In this document: one piece after another, positions 51,544 through 59,548 of the stretch
Layout: each line of letters begins with the position of its first letter
How positions within the stretch are numbered: the first letter of the stretch is position 1
Assembly: GCA_032252755.1 (NCBI GenBank)
Contig: JAVUPY010000010.1
Coordinates: 30,534 to 94,533, forward strand
DNA length: 64,000 bases
Origin: Terriglobia bacterium
GTDB lineage: Bacteria; Acidobacteriota; Terriglobia; Terriglobales; Acidobacteriaceae
Direction: 5' to 3'
Translations under genes and position numbers: made by a program
The notes under the pieces: model-generated
Databases searched by the model: none
The model's input: only the letters and a program-made list of their open reading frames with translations
What the model was told of the DNA's origin: nothing

Positions 51544-52251
51544 ATGGCTCGGTTTGCGCGAGTAGTGGTGGCAAATGTTCCGCATCATGTTACCCAGCGC
51601 GGTAACGCCCGGCAAGTCGTTTTGGGCAACGACGCTGACCGCAACACCTACCTGGGATTGCTGCGACAGTCTGCAGAACTTCACGGGCTTTCGCTGTTGG
51701 GCTACTGTCTGATGTCCAATCATGTGCATCTGGTTGTGGTTCCGCACACGGCCAAAGGGCTGGCGCATGCGCTCAAACAGGCGCACGGACGCTACGCGAC
51801 GTATTGGAATGCTCGTCAGATCTCGAGCGGGCACGTCTGGCAGGGGCGGTTCTATTCTTGTCCGCTCGACGAGGCGCACCTCTGGATCGCGCTGCGCTAT
51901 GTTGAGCTGAATCCTGTACGCGCGCGGATGGTGGAAGCGGCGGACCAGTGGAGGTGGTCGAGCGCCGGAGTACACTGCGGCACCGCACCCGCAGATGTGC
52001 CGCTCGAAATGGAGCGATGGCGAAAGCGCTGGACGCCCGCGCAATGGGCGGAGTTCCTTGAAGTTGCCGGGTCGCCAGGCGAAGTGAACGAGCTGCGGCG
52101 GTCAACGCACACAGGACGACCTCTGGGGTCTCCGGAGTTCGTGGCCAGTTTGGAGAAAATGACGTTACGCCGGCTGGCGGCGAAAAAAGCAGGACGGCCG
52201 AAGAACTCCGCTGTTGATGCCGCGCAACTCATCGTGACAGCTGGTGCCTAG
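51544..52251 (+). CDS. RAYT, REP-associated tyrosine transposase (Y1_Tnp/HUH)
   Basis: A 235-aa single-strand transposase of the IS200/IS605-related RAYT family. Visible signatures: VPHHVTQRGN near the start, the HUH metal motif H60-V61-H62 in MSNHVHLVV, candidate nucleophile Tyr at 84 or 87 (HGRYATYWN), WQGRFYSCPLD, YVELNPVRARMV and the C-terminal TGRPLGSPEFV. All motifs look intact. It lies between inverted REP units (copies B and C), and copy C begins at the first base after its stop codon. An in-frame TTG/ATG start nine residues upstream is less likely. Confidence 0.93.
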   Translation: MARFARVVVANVPHHVTQRGNARQVVLGNDADRNTYLGLLRQSAELHGLSLLGYCLMSNHVHLVVVPHTAKGLAHALKQAHGRYATYWNARQISSGHVWQGRFYSCPLDEAHLWIALRYVELNPVRARMVEAADQWRWSSAGVHCGTAPADVPLEMERWRKRWTPAQWAEFLEVAGSPGEVNELRRSTHTGRPLGSPEFVASLEKMTLRRLAAKKAGRPKNSAVDAAQLIVTAGA

Positions 52252-52304
52252 AATTGGGGAATATTCCGTCTGTCCCCGTATTTTTGTATTTCCGTATTTC
52301 ACGA
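52252..52304 (+). repeat. Right REP-like end of the RAYT element (copy C)
   Basis: The same 26-base unit (52252-52277) in the orientation of copy A, directly abutting the RAYT stop codon. It is followed by three imperfect short repeats, CGTATTTTT, GTATTTC and CGTATTTC (52277-52301). Confidence 0.9.
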
Positions 52305-52401
52305 TGTATGACACGGGACGTGTGGCGTCTTGAGGCCCGTTGATGTGGGAGAGTCGCTTTCTTGCGAAGCTATCGTCCTGCGGCGCATAATAATCTTCGC
52401 A

Positions 52402-52950
52402 ATGCCCGAACTGCAGTATGCGCTGGTGGCCTACGTTCGTAATGCGTTAGGTGAATTTGTCGAGAACCTCCGGCGCGAATTACATCCCGAGTTTGCCCAC
52501 CTTCCGGCACACGTTTCCATTCTTCCTCCGCGGCCCCTGCACGGATCGGAAGCCGATGCGGTCGAGCAACTTGTGCAGCTCTGTCGCAACGTCGACCCTT
52601 TCGAAATCTCCATGGGTGGGGTAGAGGCATTTCTGCCTACAACGCCAACGGTTTTCCTTCAGATTTCCTATGCAGCCTACAAGCTCAGGGAACTGCACGA
52701 CTTGGTGAATTCCGGCGCGCTCGAATTTAGAGAACCCCTGCCCTACATGCCGCACTTGACGATTGCGAAGGTATCCTCGCCAGAACGGGCGCGCGAAGTG
52801 TATTGCATCTCACGTGATCGCTGGGATCGCTACGAGGGTAAACGTCGGACTGGGATCAATAGCCTTACTTTTGTGCGCGGCACAGGAACGGAATGGACAG
52901 ACATTGTGCCGATCGAACTGGGGCAGCGTGCACCTGCGCGGGTACGATAA
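52402..52950 (+). CDS. 2H phosphoesterase / 2'-5' RNA ligase family protein
   Basis: A 182-aa soluble protein with both HxS/T motifs of the 2H superfamily: H37-V38-S39 (PAHVSILPPRPL) and H118-L119-T120 (MPHLTIAKV). Members open or join cyclic phosphodiesters in RNA or nucleotides; the substrate here is not known. The start chosen fits the homologous region; the frame extends 24 codons upstream toward the REP sequence without support. Stand-alone gene. Confidence 0.85.
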   Translation: MPELQYALVAYVRNALGEFVENLRRELHPEFAHLPAHVSILPPRPLHGSEADAVEQLVQLCRNVDPFEISMGGVEAFLPTTPTVFLQISYAAYKLRELHDLVNSGALEFREPLPYMPHLTIAKVSSPERAREVYCISRDRWDRYEGKRRTGINSLTFVRGTGTEWTDIVPIELGQRAPARVR

Positions 52951-53062
52951 GAATTACGGAAAGAGCGCCAAAGGGGCTCCGCGAAGCGAAGGTTTCAAGA
53001 AGCTGTAGATAAGCAGCTCTTACTCCACCCATTGTTTCCATGCCAACTCCAGTTTGATTTTG

Positions 53063-53090
53063 GTGCATGTACTTCCGGAAGTGCATGTAC
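53063..53090. promoter_or_regulatory. Direct repeats around a palindrome upstream of the UGDH-like gene
   Basis: Two perfect copies of GTGCATGTAC (53063-53072 and 53081-53090) flank TTCCGGAA; the junction forms the 12-base palindrome ACTTCCGGAAGT (53071-53082). It is 128 bases before the UGDH-like start and could be an operator for it. No T-run follows, so it is not an obvious terminator. Confidence 0.4.
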
Positions 53091-53217
53091 ACAATCGGCA
53101 TTGCGAATGAACCCACCTAGAACATAGAACTAACGTTGCACCGGCGGACAGCCCGCCCAGACGCACTCCCTCCCCCAGCAAACTCATGGGCGGGCTCCGT
53201 TGCCGGGGAGGATCCCA

Positions 53218-54486
53218 ATGCAAATAGCCGTGTATGGCTCCGGTTACGTGGCCACGATTGTCTCGGCCTGCATCGCCGATTTCGGTACGCCTGTTACCTG
53301 CTTTGACGCTGATACCGTCCGCCTGATGGAACTTGCGCAGGGGAATATCCCCTTTTATGAGAAGAACCTCAAGGAGATCATTCGCCGTAATGTGAGAGCG
53401 GGGAGGCTCGTCTACTCGACCGACCTCGAGAACCAGGCGTCGCGGGCGGGGGTGATTTTTCTCGCGGAAGACGACCACCGGTACCTGGAAGACACGGCGG
53501 TTCGGCTGGCGGGATTGATGGGGCAGGACGCAGTCATTGCGGTCTGCACGCCGGCGCCGGTCGGGACAGCGGCTCGGGTTGTGCAGAAACTCCGGGCGGC
53601 CAACCGCCAGAACCCGGTTGTTTCGCATCCGCTCTTCCTGACCTCGGGATGCGCCGTGGAAGACTTCAACTGGCCGGACCGCATCGTGCTGGGAACGACA
53701 TCGTCGGACGCCGTGCAGGTCCTGAAGTCGGTCTACCGGCCGCTCGTGATGCGCGGAATCCCGGTGATCGTGACGAATTTCGAGACGGCGGAACTCGTGC
53801 GGGAAGCGTCGACGGCGTTCGTCGCGACCAAGATCTCGTTCATCAACGAACTCGCAACACTCTGCGAAAAAGTGAACGGGGATGCTGTTGACCTGGCATT
53901 GGCATTGGGGCTGGACAAACGCATCGCTCCGCGATGTTTGCAGCCCGGCGTAGGCCTCGGCGGGAACTTTGTGGAAGGCGACATGGAATCGCTGGCGCAA
54001 CTTGCGATCGGAAATGGAATTTCGTTGAAAGTTCTGTCGGCGGCGCGCGAGGTGAATCGGACGCACAGCGATCGCATTCTCGAAAAGATGACCTATGCGC
54101 TGGATAGCCTGACGGAAAAGGAAGTCGGGCTGCTCGGGTTGGCATTCAAGCCGAATACGAATTCGGTGGTTGGGTCGGCCTCGGTGCGATTGGCGCGAAG
54201 CCTGGCGGCGAAAGGCGCCAAGGTTCGGGCGTACGATCCGGCGGCCGCGCAGGAAGCCCAGGCTGAACTGCGCAATGCCGTGCGTCTGTGTGGAAACGCT
54301 TACGAGGCGCTCGAAGGTGCGGATGCACTGGTTGTGGGCACAGGCTGGCCCGAGTTTCGTACGCTGGATTTCGACAAGGTGAAGCGGATCGTTCGCCGAC
54401 CGCTGATCATCGACACAAAGAATCTGTTGGATTGTGAGCGTCTGCGAGGTATGGGATTCGAGTACCTGGGAATTGGACGCGCATGA
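53218..54486 (+). CDS. UDP-glucose/GDP-mannose dehydrogenase homologue lacking the catalytic cysteine
   Basis: A 422-aa protein of the UDP-glucose 6-dehydrogenase family with all three domains: N-terminal Rossmann (QIAVYGSGYVATIVSACIAD), central dimerisation helix (ATKISFINELATLCEKVNGD) and C-terminal UDP-binding domain (LLGLAFKPNTNSVVGSASVR). The usual GGSCFPKD active-site loop reads G248-G-N-F-V-E-G-D255, so the nucleophile is Phe251. Nearby PEFLREG is also changed. It may be inactive as an oxidase or have a changed role. GGGGAGGA precedes the ATG; a clear terminator follows. Confidence 0.85.
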   Translation: MQIAVYGSGYVATIVSACIADFGTPVTCFDADTVRLMELAQGNIPFYEKNLKEIIRRNVRAGRLVYSTDLENQASRAGVIFLAEDDHRYLEDTAVRLAGLMGQDAVIAVCTPAPVGTAARVVQKLRAANRQNPVVSHPLFLTSGCAVEDFNWPDRIVLGTTSSDAVQVLKSVYRPLVMRGIPVIVTNFETAELVREASTAFVATKISFINELATLCEKVNGDAVDLALALGLDKRIAPRCLQPGVGLGGNFVEGDMESLAQLAIGNGISLKVLSAAREVNRTHSDRILEKMTYALDSLTEKEVGLLGLAFKPNTNSVVGSASVRLARSLAAKGAKVRAYDPAAAQEAQAELRNAVRLCGNAYEALEGADALVVGTGWPEFRTLDFDKVKRIVRRPLIIDTKNLLDCERLRGMGFEYLGIGRA

Positions 54487-54524
54487 TACGGACTCCCGGT
54501 TTCAGGCGAGCCGTAACCTCGGCT

Positions 54525-54552
54525 GCCCGGTCTTCGGACCGGGCGTTTTTAT
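54525..54552 (+). terminator. Rho-independent terminator after the UGDH-like gene
   Basis: Perfect 8-base stem GCCCGGTC/GACCGGGC with the stable TTCG tetraloop, followed by GTTTTTAT. It lies 38 bases after the stop codon. Confidence 0.95.
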
Positions 54553-54612
54553 GTCCGGAGTAGGGCAGTCCTCGGCCTGGCTGGGTTTGTTATAATCAAG
54601 GTCTCACCGCAT

Positions 54613-54688
54613 GGTGGGTGTAGTTCAGTGGTAGAACTCCGGACTGTGGCTCCGGCTGTCGTGGGTTCGAATCCCACCACCCACCCCA
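54613..54688 (+). tRNA. tRNA-His (anticodon GTG)
   Basis: Full cloverleaf with the extra 5' G typical of tRNA-His opposite discriminator C. Acceptor GTGGGTG/CACCCAC, anticodon stem CCGGA/TCCGG with loop CTGTGGC (anticodon GTG), T-loop TTCGAAT, encoded CCA. Confidence 0.97.
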
Positions 54689-54779
54689 AACCCCTCTGAT
54701 CTATCTACTCGCGCTTTCAGCAACATAGGCATCGATCTTATCCCGAGTTGGGCACAAAAGGGCACAACTTTCTTTCGAA

Positions 54780-55078
54780 TTACATGGTTCCCGATGTCGG
54801 CATCTCCGCCAGCGCTGCGGGCGCCAGCAGCTTGCCGAGTTCGTCAGCTACAGCGCGATGATCTCGAGAGTCAGCGTGACTGTAGATGTTGAGCGTGACG
54901 TCGTTGAAGTCCAGATGTCCCAGCCGTTCCTGTCGCACCTTGTCGGGTGCGCGAAGTTGGTCCATCAGACTTGCATTGAGGTGCCGGAACGCATGCGCAC
55001 CGGCGATCGTGATTCCAAGGTGCACGAGCAGCGGCTTCAACTGGTCCCGTACAACATGATCGCCTTGCCAGGCCGTGC
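54780..55078 (-). pseudogene. Tyrosine integrase, 3' remnant next to tRNA-His
   Basis: The C-terminal 100 residues or so of a phage-type tyrosine recombinase, pointing toward tRNA-His: HAFRH (second catalytic Arg), RLGH, and NIYSHAD (nucleophile Tyr). Residues encoded before about 55078 are antisense to a restriction-gene fragment, so the integrase was cut at that junction and lacks its N-terminal and first catalytic Arg regions. Position at the tRNA 3' end marks a former integration site. Confidence 0.8.
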
Positions 55079-56303
55079 ACATCCTCGGCATTCGGGCCTT
55101 CGGCAGCCAGTTGCTTTGCGAGCAGGTGGTCGGACGTGGGCTCCGCCGCATGGACTACACCCCCGATCCCGCGACGGGTCTTCTGATCGAAGAGTACGTG
55201 GATGTCTACGGCATCCCTTTTTCGGTAATTCCTTTCAAGGGGCGGCCGGTTAAATCAAAGGCAGAAGAAGATAAACCTAAGAATCACGTTCACGCCCTGC
55301 CCGAGCGCAAACATCTGGAGATCCGCTTCCCGATCGTTGAAGGCTACGCCTTCGCTCTCCGCAAGAACCTAATCCGATGCGACGTGGATTCAATGGATCG
55401 GCTCATCATCGAGCCAAACCGCGAACCGACGGCAACATTCATTTCGGCGACTGTCGGATATCGCGAGGGAAGCCCTACCGTCGGGGGGCTTCAGGTTCCT
55501 GTCACCGTACAGGACCGGCAGCAGTATTACGCCAACAACCACATCCAGACGATCAAGTTCCAAATCACCCGGCTGATAGTCGAATCCTTGGCAGTCATTG
55601 GAAAGGATGGAAGTGACGCCCGGGCTCGGGTATTTCGGCTCCAGTCAAGGCACCAGCTATTCCCGCAGGTCTATGCATTCGTGGAGGAGTACATCGCGAA
55701 GAAAGTTGATTTTCAGGGCGAGATCCGTGCGAGCTAGGCCTTGAGAAATATGTGATGCGTATTGTAGAGCGGTTCCGTGACCGAATCGAGCCTGACGACG
55801 AACAGGGCGAACCACCACTGATGCCGGTTCTCAACCGCTACCACCAGCTCGGCACCACGGCAGATATCGATTTCAAGACAACGAAGCCCTGCTTCGCAAC
55901 CACGACCAGCCACGTTAACCAGGTGGTTGCAGACACACAAGAATGGGAACAAAGCGCGGCATTTCGACTGGAGAAAGCAGTTCGTTCCGGATTCGTCCGA
56001 AGTTATGTGAAGAATGACCGGCTCGGTCTTGTTATTCCTTACGAATACCTCGACGTCGAGCATACTTACGAACCCGATTACCTTGCGAGTCTGTCGAATG
56101 GGGTGACACTGCTGCTTGAGGTAAAGGGTCTTGAAGATAACCAGGCAAAGGCCAAACACGACGCAGCACGACGGTGGGTCTCGGCAGTCAACAACCTGGG
56201 CCAGTTTGGTAAATGGCAGCTTTACGTCTGCCATAACCCGCAAATGCTCGAGAAAGAACTAGAGCAGTTAGTGAGGGCCGGAGCTGCCAAGGCTGCAGTC
56301 TGA
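55079..56303 (+). pseudogene. Restriction-enzyme helicase/nuclease (type III Res-like), 3' remnant with frameshift
   Basis: The distal part of a large SF2-helicase restriction protein. Helicase motif VI is at the very start (EQVVGRGLRRMDY). The first frame stops at 55737, but the next frame continues the same protein (GLEKYVMRIVERFRDRIEP) to 56303, so one base was lost or gained near 55730. The second part carries a PD-(D/E)xK-like nuclease site (YEPDYLASLSNGVTLLLEVK). Everything upstream of motif VI is missing at the junction with the integrase remnant. No methyltransferase partner is present. Confidence 0.8.
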
Positions 56304-57113
56304 CAACCAAGAACAACTTGACGAGTGGCAGGTGTGCCAATTAGCCGGTTCCGAAGATAGCTGTTTCTGATACTCGAAAGACGGTGGCACACACCCTTTA
56401 AGAGACAGCCACATGTGATGCCCGCAACCGATGGGTTTTTGGACCGAGCGCTTGGCCGCACTGGTCTGGATGGATTGGCCCCTACTGACCGTCCTTGCGG
56501 TGACCTCGCATAGTTACGTCTTTAGGGCCGCCCCGGTGAGCTCGCAAGGAGTCGTCCGTTCAAGGGATCGGTTTCAATAGCTCTTGTGGCTTAACAGACA
56601 ATGTCGATGTAGGCAGCGTACTACTAACTAGTATCGTTCGTCTCGTGTACAGTGTCGAAACTGTTCGGTTGCGTGACCCACCTCTTGGGAGAGCGTAAGT
56701 CATTCGCAACCATGTACCGCCTTCCGTCCCACCCCTCGATAACGGGACGAAAGAACGGGAGCCGACCAACGGCTCCTCGTTCAATTTTAGGCAATAGGTA
56801 ATGGTCCGCGGTCCCCACGTTTGGGATTCTCACCCATTTGAGCGAGCAGTTCTTGTGGGTGGATCGGCTTCGCCATGCAGGTGAACATGTAGCCTGAAGG
56901 CATTCCCAGATACCCGGGACAATTGAGCCTCAACCCGAAGGATTTAGGTAACATTGTCCTATTTGACATTGCCCGCCAATCGGCGCACCGTGGAGATAGA
57001 GGAAGTTGTCCCGCTCCTCTTTCAGATTCCTGAACTAAGTCAGCCTGTCTGAAGGTTCTCTCCGTGGTCATTCGTATAGCGAGACATACGCTCCGCGAAA
57101 GCTGAGAAGTCCC
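56304..57113. other. Gene-poor stretch after the island remnant
   Basis: No convincing gene. Minus-strand readings exist. One at 56787-57071 ends in YMFTCMAKPIHPQELLAQMG, which resembles the K-P-I-x-P-x-E-L end of a response-regulator receiver and may be a fragment of a lost gene; upstream there is no receiver sequence. Confidence 0.4.
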
Positions 57114-57344
57114 ATGAACGATACAAGTCTTGAACGATGCGCTGTACCTTTCTGTTCAGTCCACTGGCACAAGATGGGAGAGGGTAAGCTTTTCCATTTC
57201 CATATCAGAGACCCGAAGCCGGGTCACGCAAAAACAAAGACGGTATGGCTTTGTGAGAACTGTTTCGGGAGCTGGGATGTAAGCTTAGATCGAGAGGGCG
57301 AAAGCGTTTTGTCTCCCCGTCAGAGAAAGGCAGCATCCGCGTAG
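57114..57344 (+). CDS. Small zinc-ribbon-like protein
   Basis: A 76-aa protein with two cysteine pairs, CAVPFC (9-14) and WLCENC (46-50), separated by an aromatic-rich strand region (GEGKLFHFHIRD). The spacing suggests one bound metal. No family name or function can be given. GAGAAG lies upstream of the ATG, and the coding pattern is better than that of neighbouring readings. Confidence 0.5.
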   Translation: MNDTSLERCAVPFCSVHWHKMGEGKLFHFHIRDPKPGHAKTKTVWLCENCFGSWDVSLDREGESVLSPRQRKAASA

Positions 57345-57391
57345 CCGGAACAGCAAGCCTGAAATGTTGAGCCGTTTGCGTAGAGGCACTT

Positions 57392-57577
57392 ATGGTACTT
57401 GACCGACAGCACGAATTCGCCGATCTCTATAAGAAAGCCCAGAAAATCCTTTTGCACAAGCTGACAGAAGATGAGCACTCGTTGGTGTCCGAATTAGCGT
57501 TCGAGACCCATACCTCGGTGACCAACGAGAAGCTCTCCCGCCTCAGAGACCTTGTCGGAAGAAAAGGTCATCAATAG
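57392..57577 (+). CDS. Small hypothetical helical protein
   Basis: A 61-aa, mainly helical, charged protein (FADLYKKAQKILLHKLTEDE and HTSVTNEKLSRLRDLV). AGAGG lies about seven bases before the ATG. No family recognised. It follows the zinc-ribbon-like gene by 47 bases and may share its transcript. Confidence 0.35.
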   Translation: MVLDRQHEFADLYKKAQKILLHKLTEDEHSLVSELAFETHTSVTNEKLSRLRDLVGRKGHQ

Positions 57578-57946
57578 AGTTCAACATACCGAAGGTTACG
57601 ACTTGTTCTGCACCGAATGTCGAATCTAGTTGGCAGTATCAGATTTATCGCAAACAAACTGACCTACTCTAAAATCATTGGCTCAAGCCCGACAATCGGA
57701 CACATCTGCCGCCCGAGGCGAGAATATCTGTCTATTGACTTTTCTATTAAGGCAGACCAAAATTTGTGGTGCCTCACTGAGGAGCTTTCCTCAACAGAGA
57801 TGCACCCCCTCTGAGACAAGACCCAATCCTTTGCGGCCGATCCCGAACAACACCTGTGATCGTCTTTTGTGGATGAACGCAGGAAATTCACGGTATCTCC
57901 ACAGTCGCGGCCCGGAATAGCGCTTCTTGCGCCAAAGGAGAAATCC
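57578..57946. other. Spacer before the second secreted protein
   Basis: Nothing I can support. A 65-codon plus-strand reading (57617-57814) lacks a good ribosome-binding site and recognisable features. The last 80 bases probably hold the promoter of the gene at 57947. Confidence 0.3.
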
Positions 57947-58840
57947 ATGAACGGCAGATATGGACTTGCTGTGTTGTTCCTCTGCTTGTCGCTGTGCGTT
58001 TCTGCGGCTTATGGGCAGGGTGTCTGCACTATGCAGAACCTCGCCGGAACTTACGCTTTCAAATCTATTGGCTCCAGCACGATCGCCGGCCCAGGGGATG
58101 GCTTTCACTGGAAGGCCTCATACGCTCCCATCGCGTTCGTCGGCTGGTTCACCATCAATCCGGACGGTTCCGGCGAAGGCTCCTCTTGGGGTATTGCCGG
58201 TGCGGTTAATTTTGGACTGGCTCCATTTCCCTTTTACCCAACTTTCACCCTGAACGACAACTGCACCGGTACCATGGAATATGCGTTTGGTGAGAGTATT
58301 CTCAAAGAAAAGTTCGTGGTTCTTGACAACGGTCGTGAGATTCGCGGTGTGGTGATGCAGACCGCGATAGCTACCGGGACCTGGTTCACTACAGCCCGCC
58401 GCATCACCAGTTCCTGTGGTCAAAACAAAGTTCATGGCCTGTACCTTTTCGAGTGCAGCGATCTGCTCCCACTCTCTGTCGTTTCGCCTCCGCCCGATAA
58501 TATTTTCGCGGGTGCGTTTCAAATCCAGATGCTGATCTCGCCGGGTGGTGATTATTCTGGACGCATGGTTGGCAAAGTCGGGCCGATCACCAGTGACGCT
58601 TTTCCCACCGACCCCCCTGGATTAGGATTCCCTGTCTCCGGTAAGATCACGGTTCACAACGATTGCACTGCAGAGGGAACGCTAATCTCACCGGCGGAGC
58701 CAAGCATCAACATGGCCCGGGGCGTCTTTTTTGACGAAGGAAGGCAGGGCTACTGGCTCCCGCTCGACAACTTATTCCCTGACGGGACCACCAGCCCGAC
58801 AGTGTATGGCTACTGCTCGATCACGCTGATGGACCGCTAA
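57947..58840 (+). CDS. Secreted protein related to that at 50357
   Basis: A 297-aa exported protein with a clear signal peptide (1-23, AYG-QG). It has the same opening motif as the 50357 protein, C-x-x-x-N-L-A-G-T-Y-A-F (CTMQNLAGTYAFKS), then beta-rich sequence with scattered cysteine pairs (NDNCTG, HNDCTAEGT, YGYCS). Function unknown. AAGGAG sits six bases before the ATG; the longer upstream reading has no support. Confidence 0.75.
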   Translation: MNGRYGLAVLFLCLSLCVSAAYGQGVCTMQNLAGTYAFKSIGSSTIAGPGDGFHWKASYAPIAFVGWFTINPDGSGEGSSWGIAGAVNFGLAPFPFYPTFTLNDNCTGTMEYAFGESILKEKFVVLDNGREIRGVVMQTAIATGTWFTTARRITSSCGQNKVHGLYLFECSDLLPLSVVSPPPDNIFAGAFQIQMLISPGGDYSGRMVGKVGPITSDAFPTDPPGLGFPVSGKITVHNDCTAEGTLISPAEPSINMARGVFFDEGRQGYWLPLDNLFPDGTTSPTVYGYCSITLMDR

Positions 58841-59548
58841 GGTTCTCGCGAGGGTTGGTCAGGGGCCACGGCTTGCGGCGCACGTGGGCGGAATCGGCAT
58901 GTGAAAGGAATGAAATGGTTGGGCGTGCGCGTCGGCAACTGGCTTACGCTTCAGCAATCACAGGGTCCCACGTGCTTGCACACTGTTCTTTTGTAGGCTT
59001 GGACCGCAAAACAGTCGTGGGACTATGCAGGACCGAAGAGAGCCCTGAAGATGACCGGCGCGCCTCCCGGCAAAGTGCTGCGCGGTCCAGGATACGTCCC
59101 GTAGAAGCATCAGGTTGGCAAAAGCATCATGATGGGAAGATGCCAACGCTTCTTTGAGCAGCAATGAATCCCGTGTCGTACTGTTTTCGCGAGTGCCCCG
59201 TCCTGGGTCTGCCAAGTTCGGCGGGGTTTCCGCAGAGGTGTGGAAGGCGCGAGCTGTCCGTTTGCGAACAGTGGAATCTCACGAGCGAACACCGGAAGGT
59301 CGTATTGCCGCTCACCAGCCCGCGAAACCAACAGCTTAGGTTGAGTTTCGGAATGGAACGCGAGTTGCAAGGAAGATCAAAGAGATGGATCAGGATGAAC
59401 CTGCTGCGTGACGCGCAGTAGGAAGAAGCCATCTGCGGGAACTACCGGTTCCCATTTCGCGGGCCATGCCACCCGCCAAGTCCACTTCTTCGACGGCAGT
59501 ATCGTGAAAGAAATTATGGCAGAAGCCAATTAGCAAGTCAGGATATTC
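58841..59548. other. Gene-poor stretch before the ADOP permease
   Basis: No gene supported. Several short readings on both strands lack starts and family features. The 35 codons before 59532 read smoothly (HATRQVHFFDGSIVKEIMAE) up to a TAG at 59530-59532 and might be the end of a decayed gene. Confidence 0.3.

Noticed and set aside
54858..55253. 131-codon plus-strand reading
   Set aside because: Antisense to the integrase remnant, which has clear catalytic motifs.
56787..57071. Minus-strand reading ending in a receiver-like K-P-I-x-P-x-E-L motif
   Set aside because: The motif is suggestive but nothing upstream fits a receiver domain; kept only as a note in the spacer entry.
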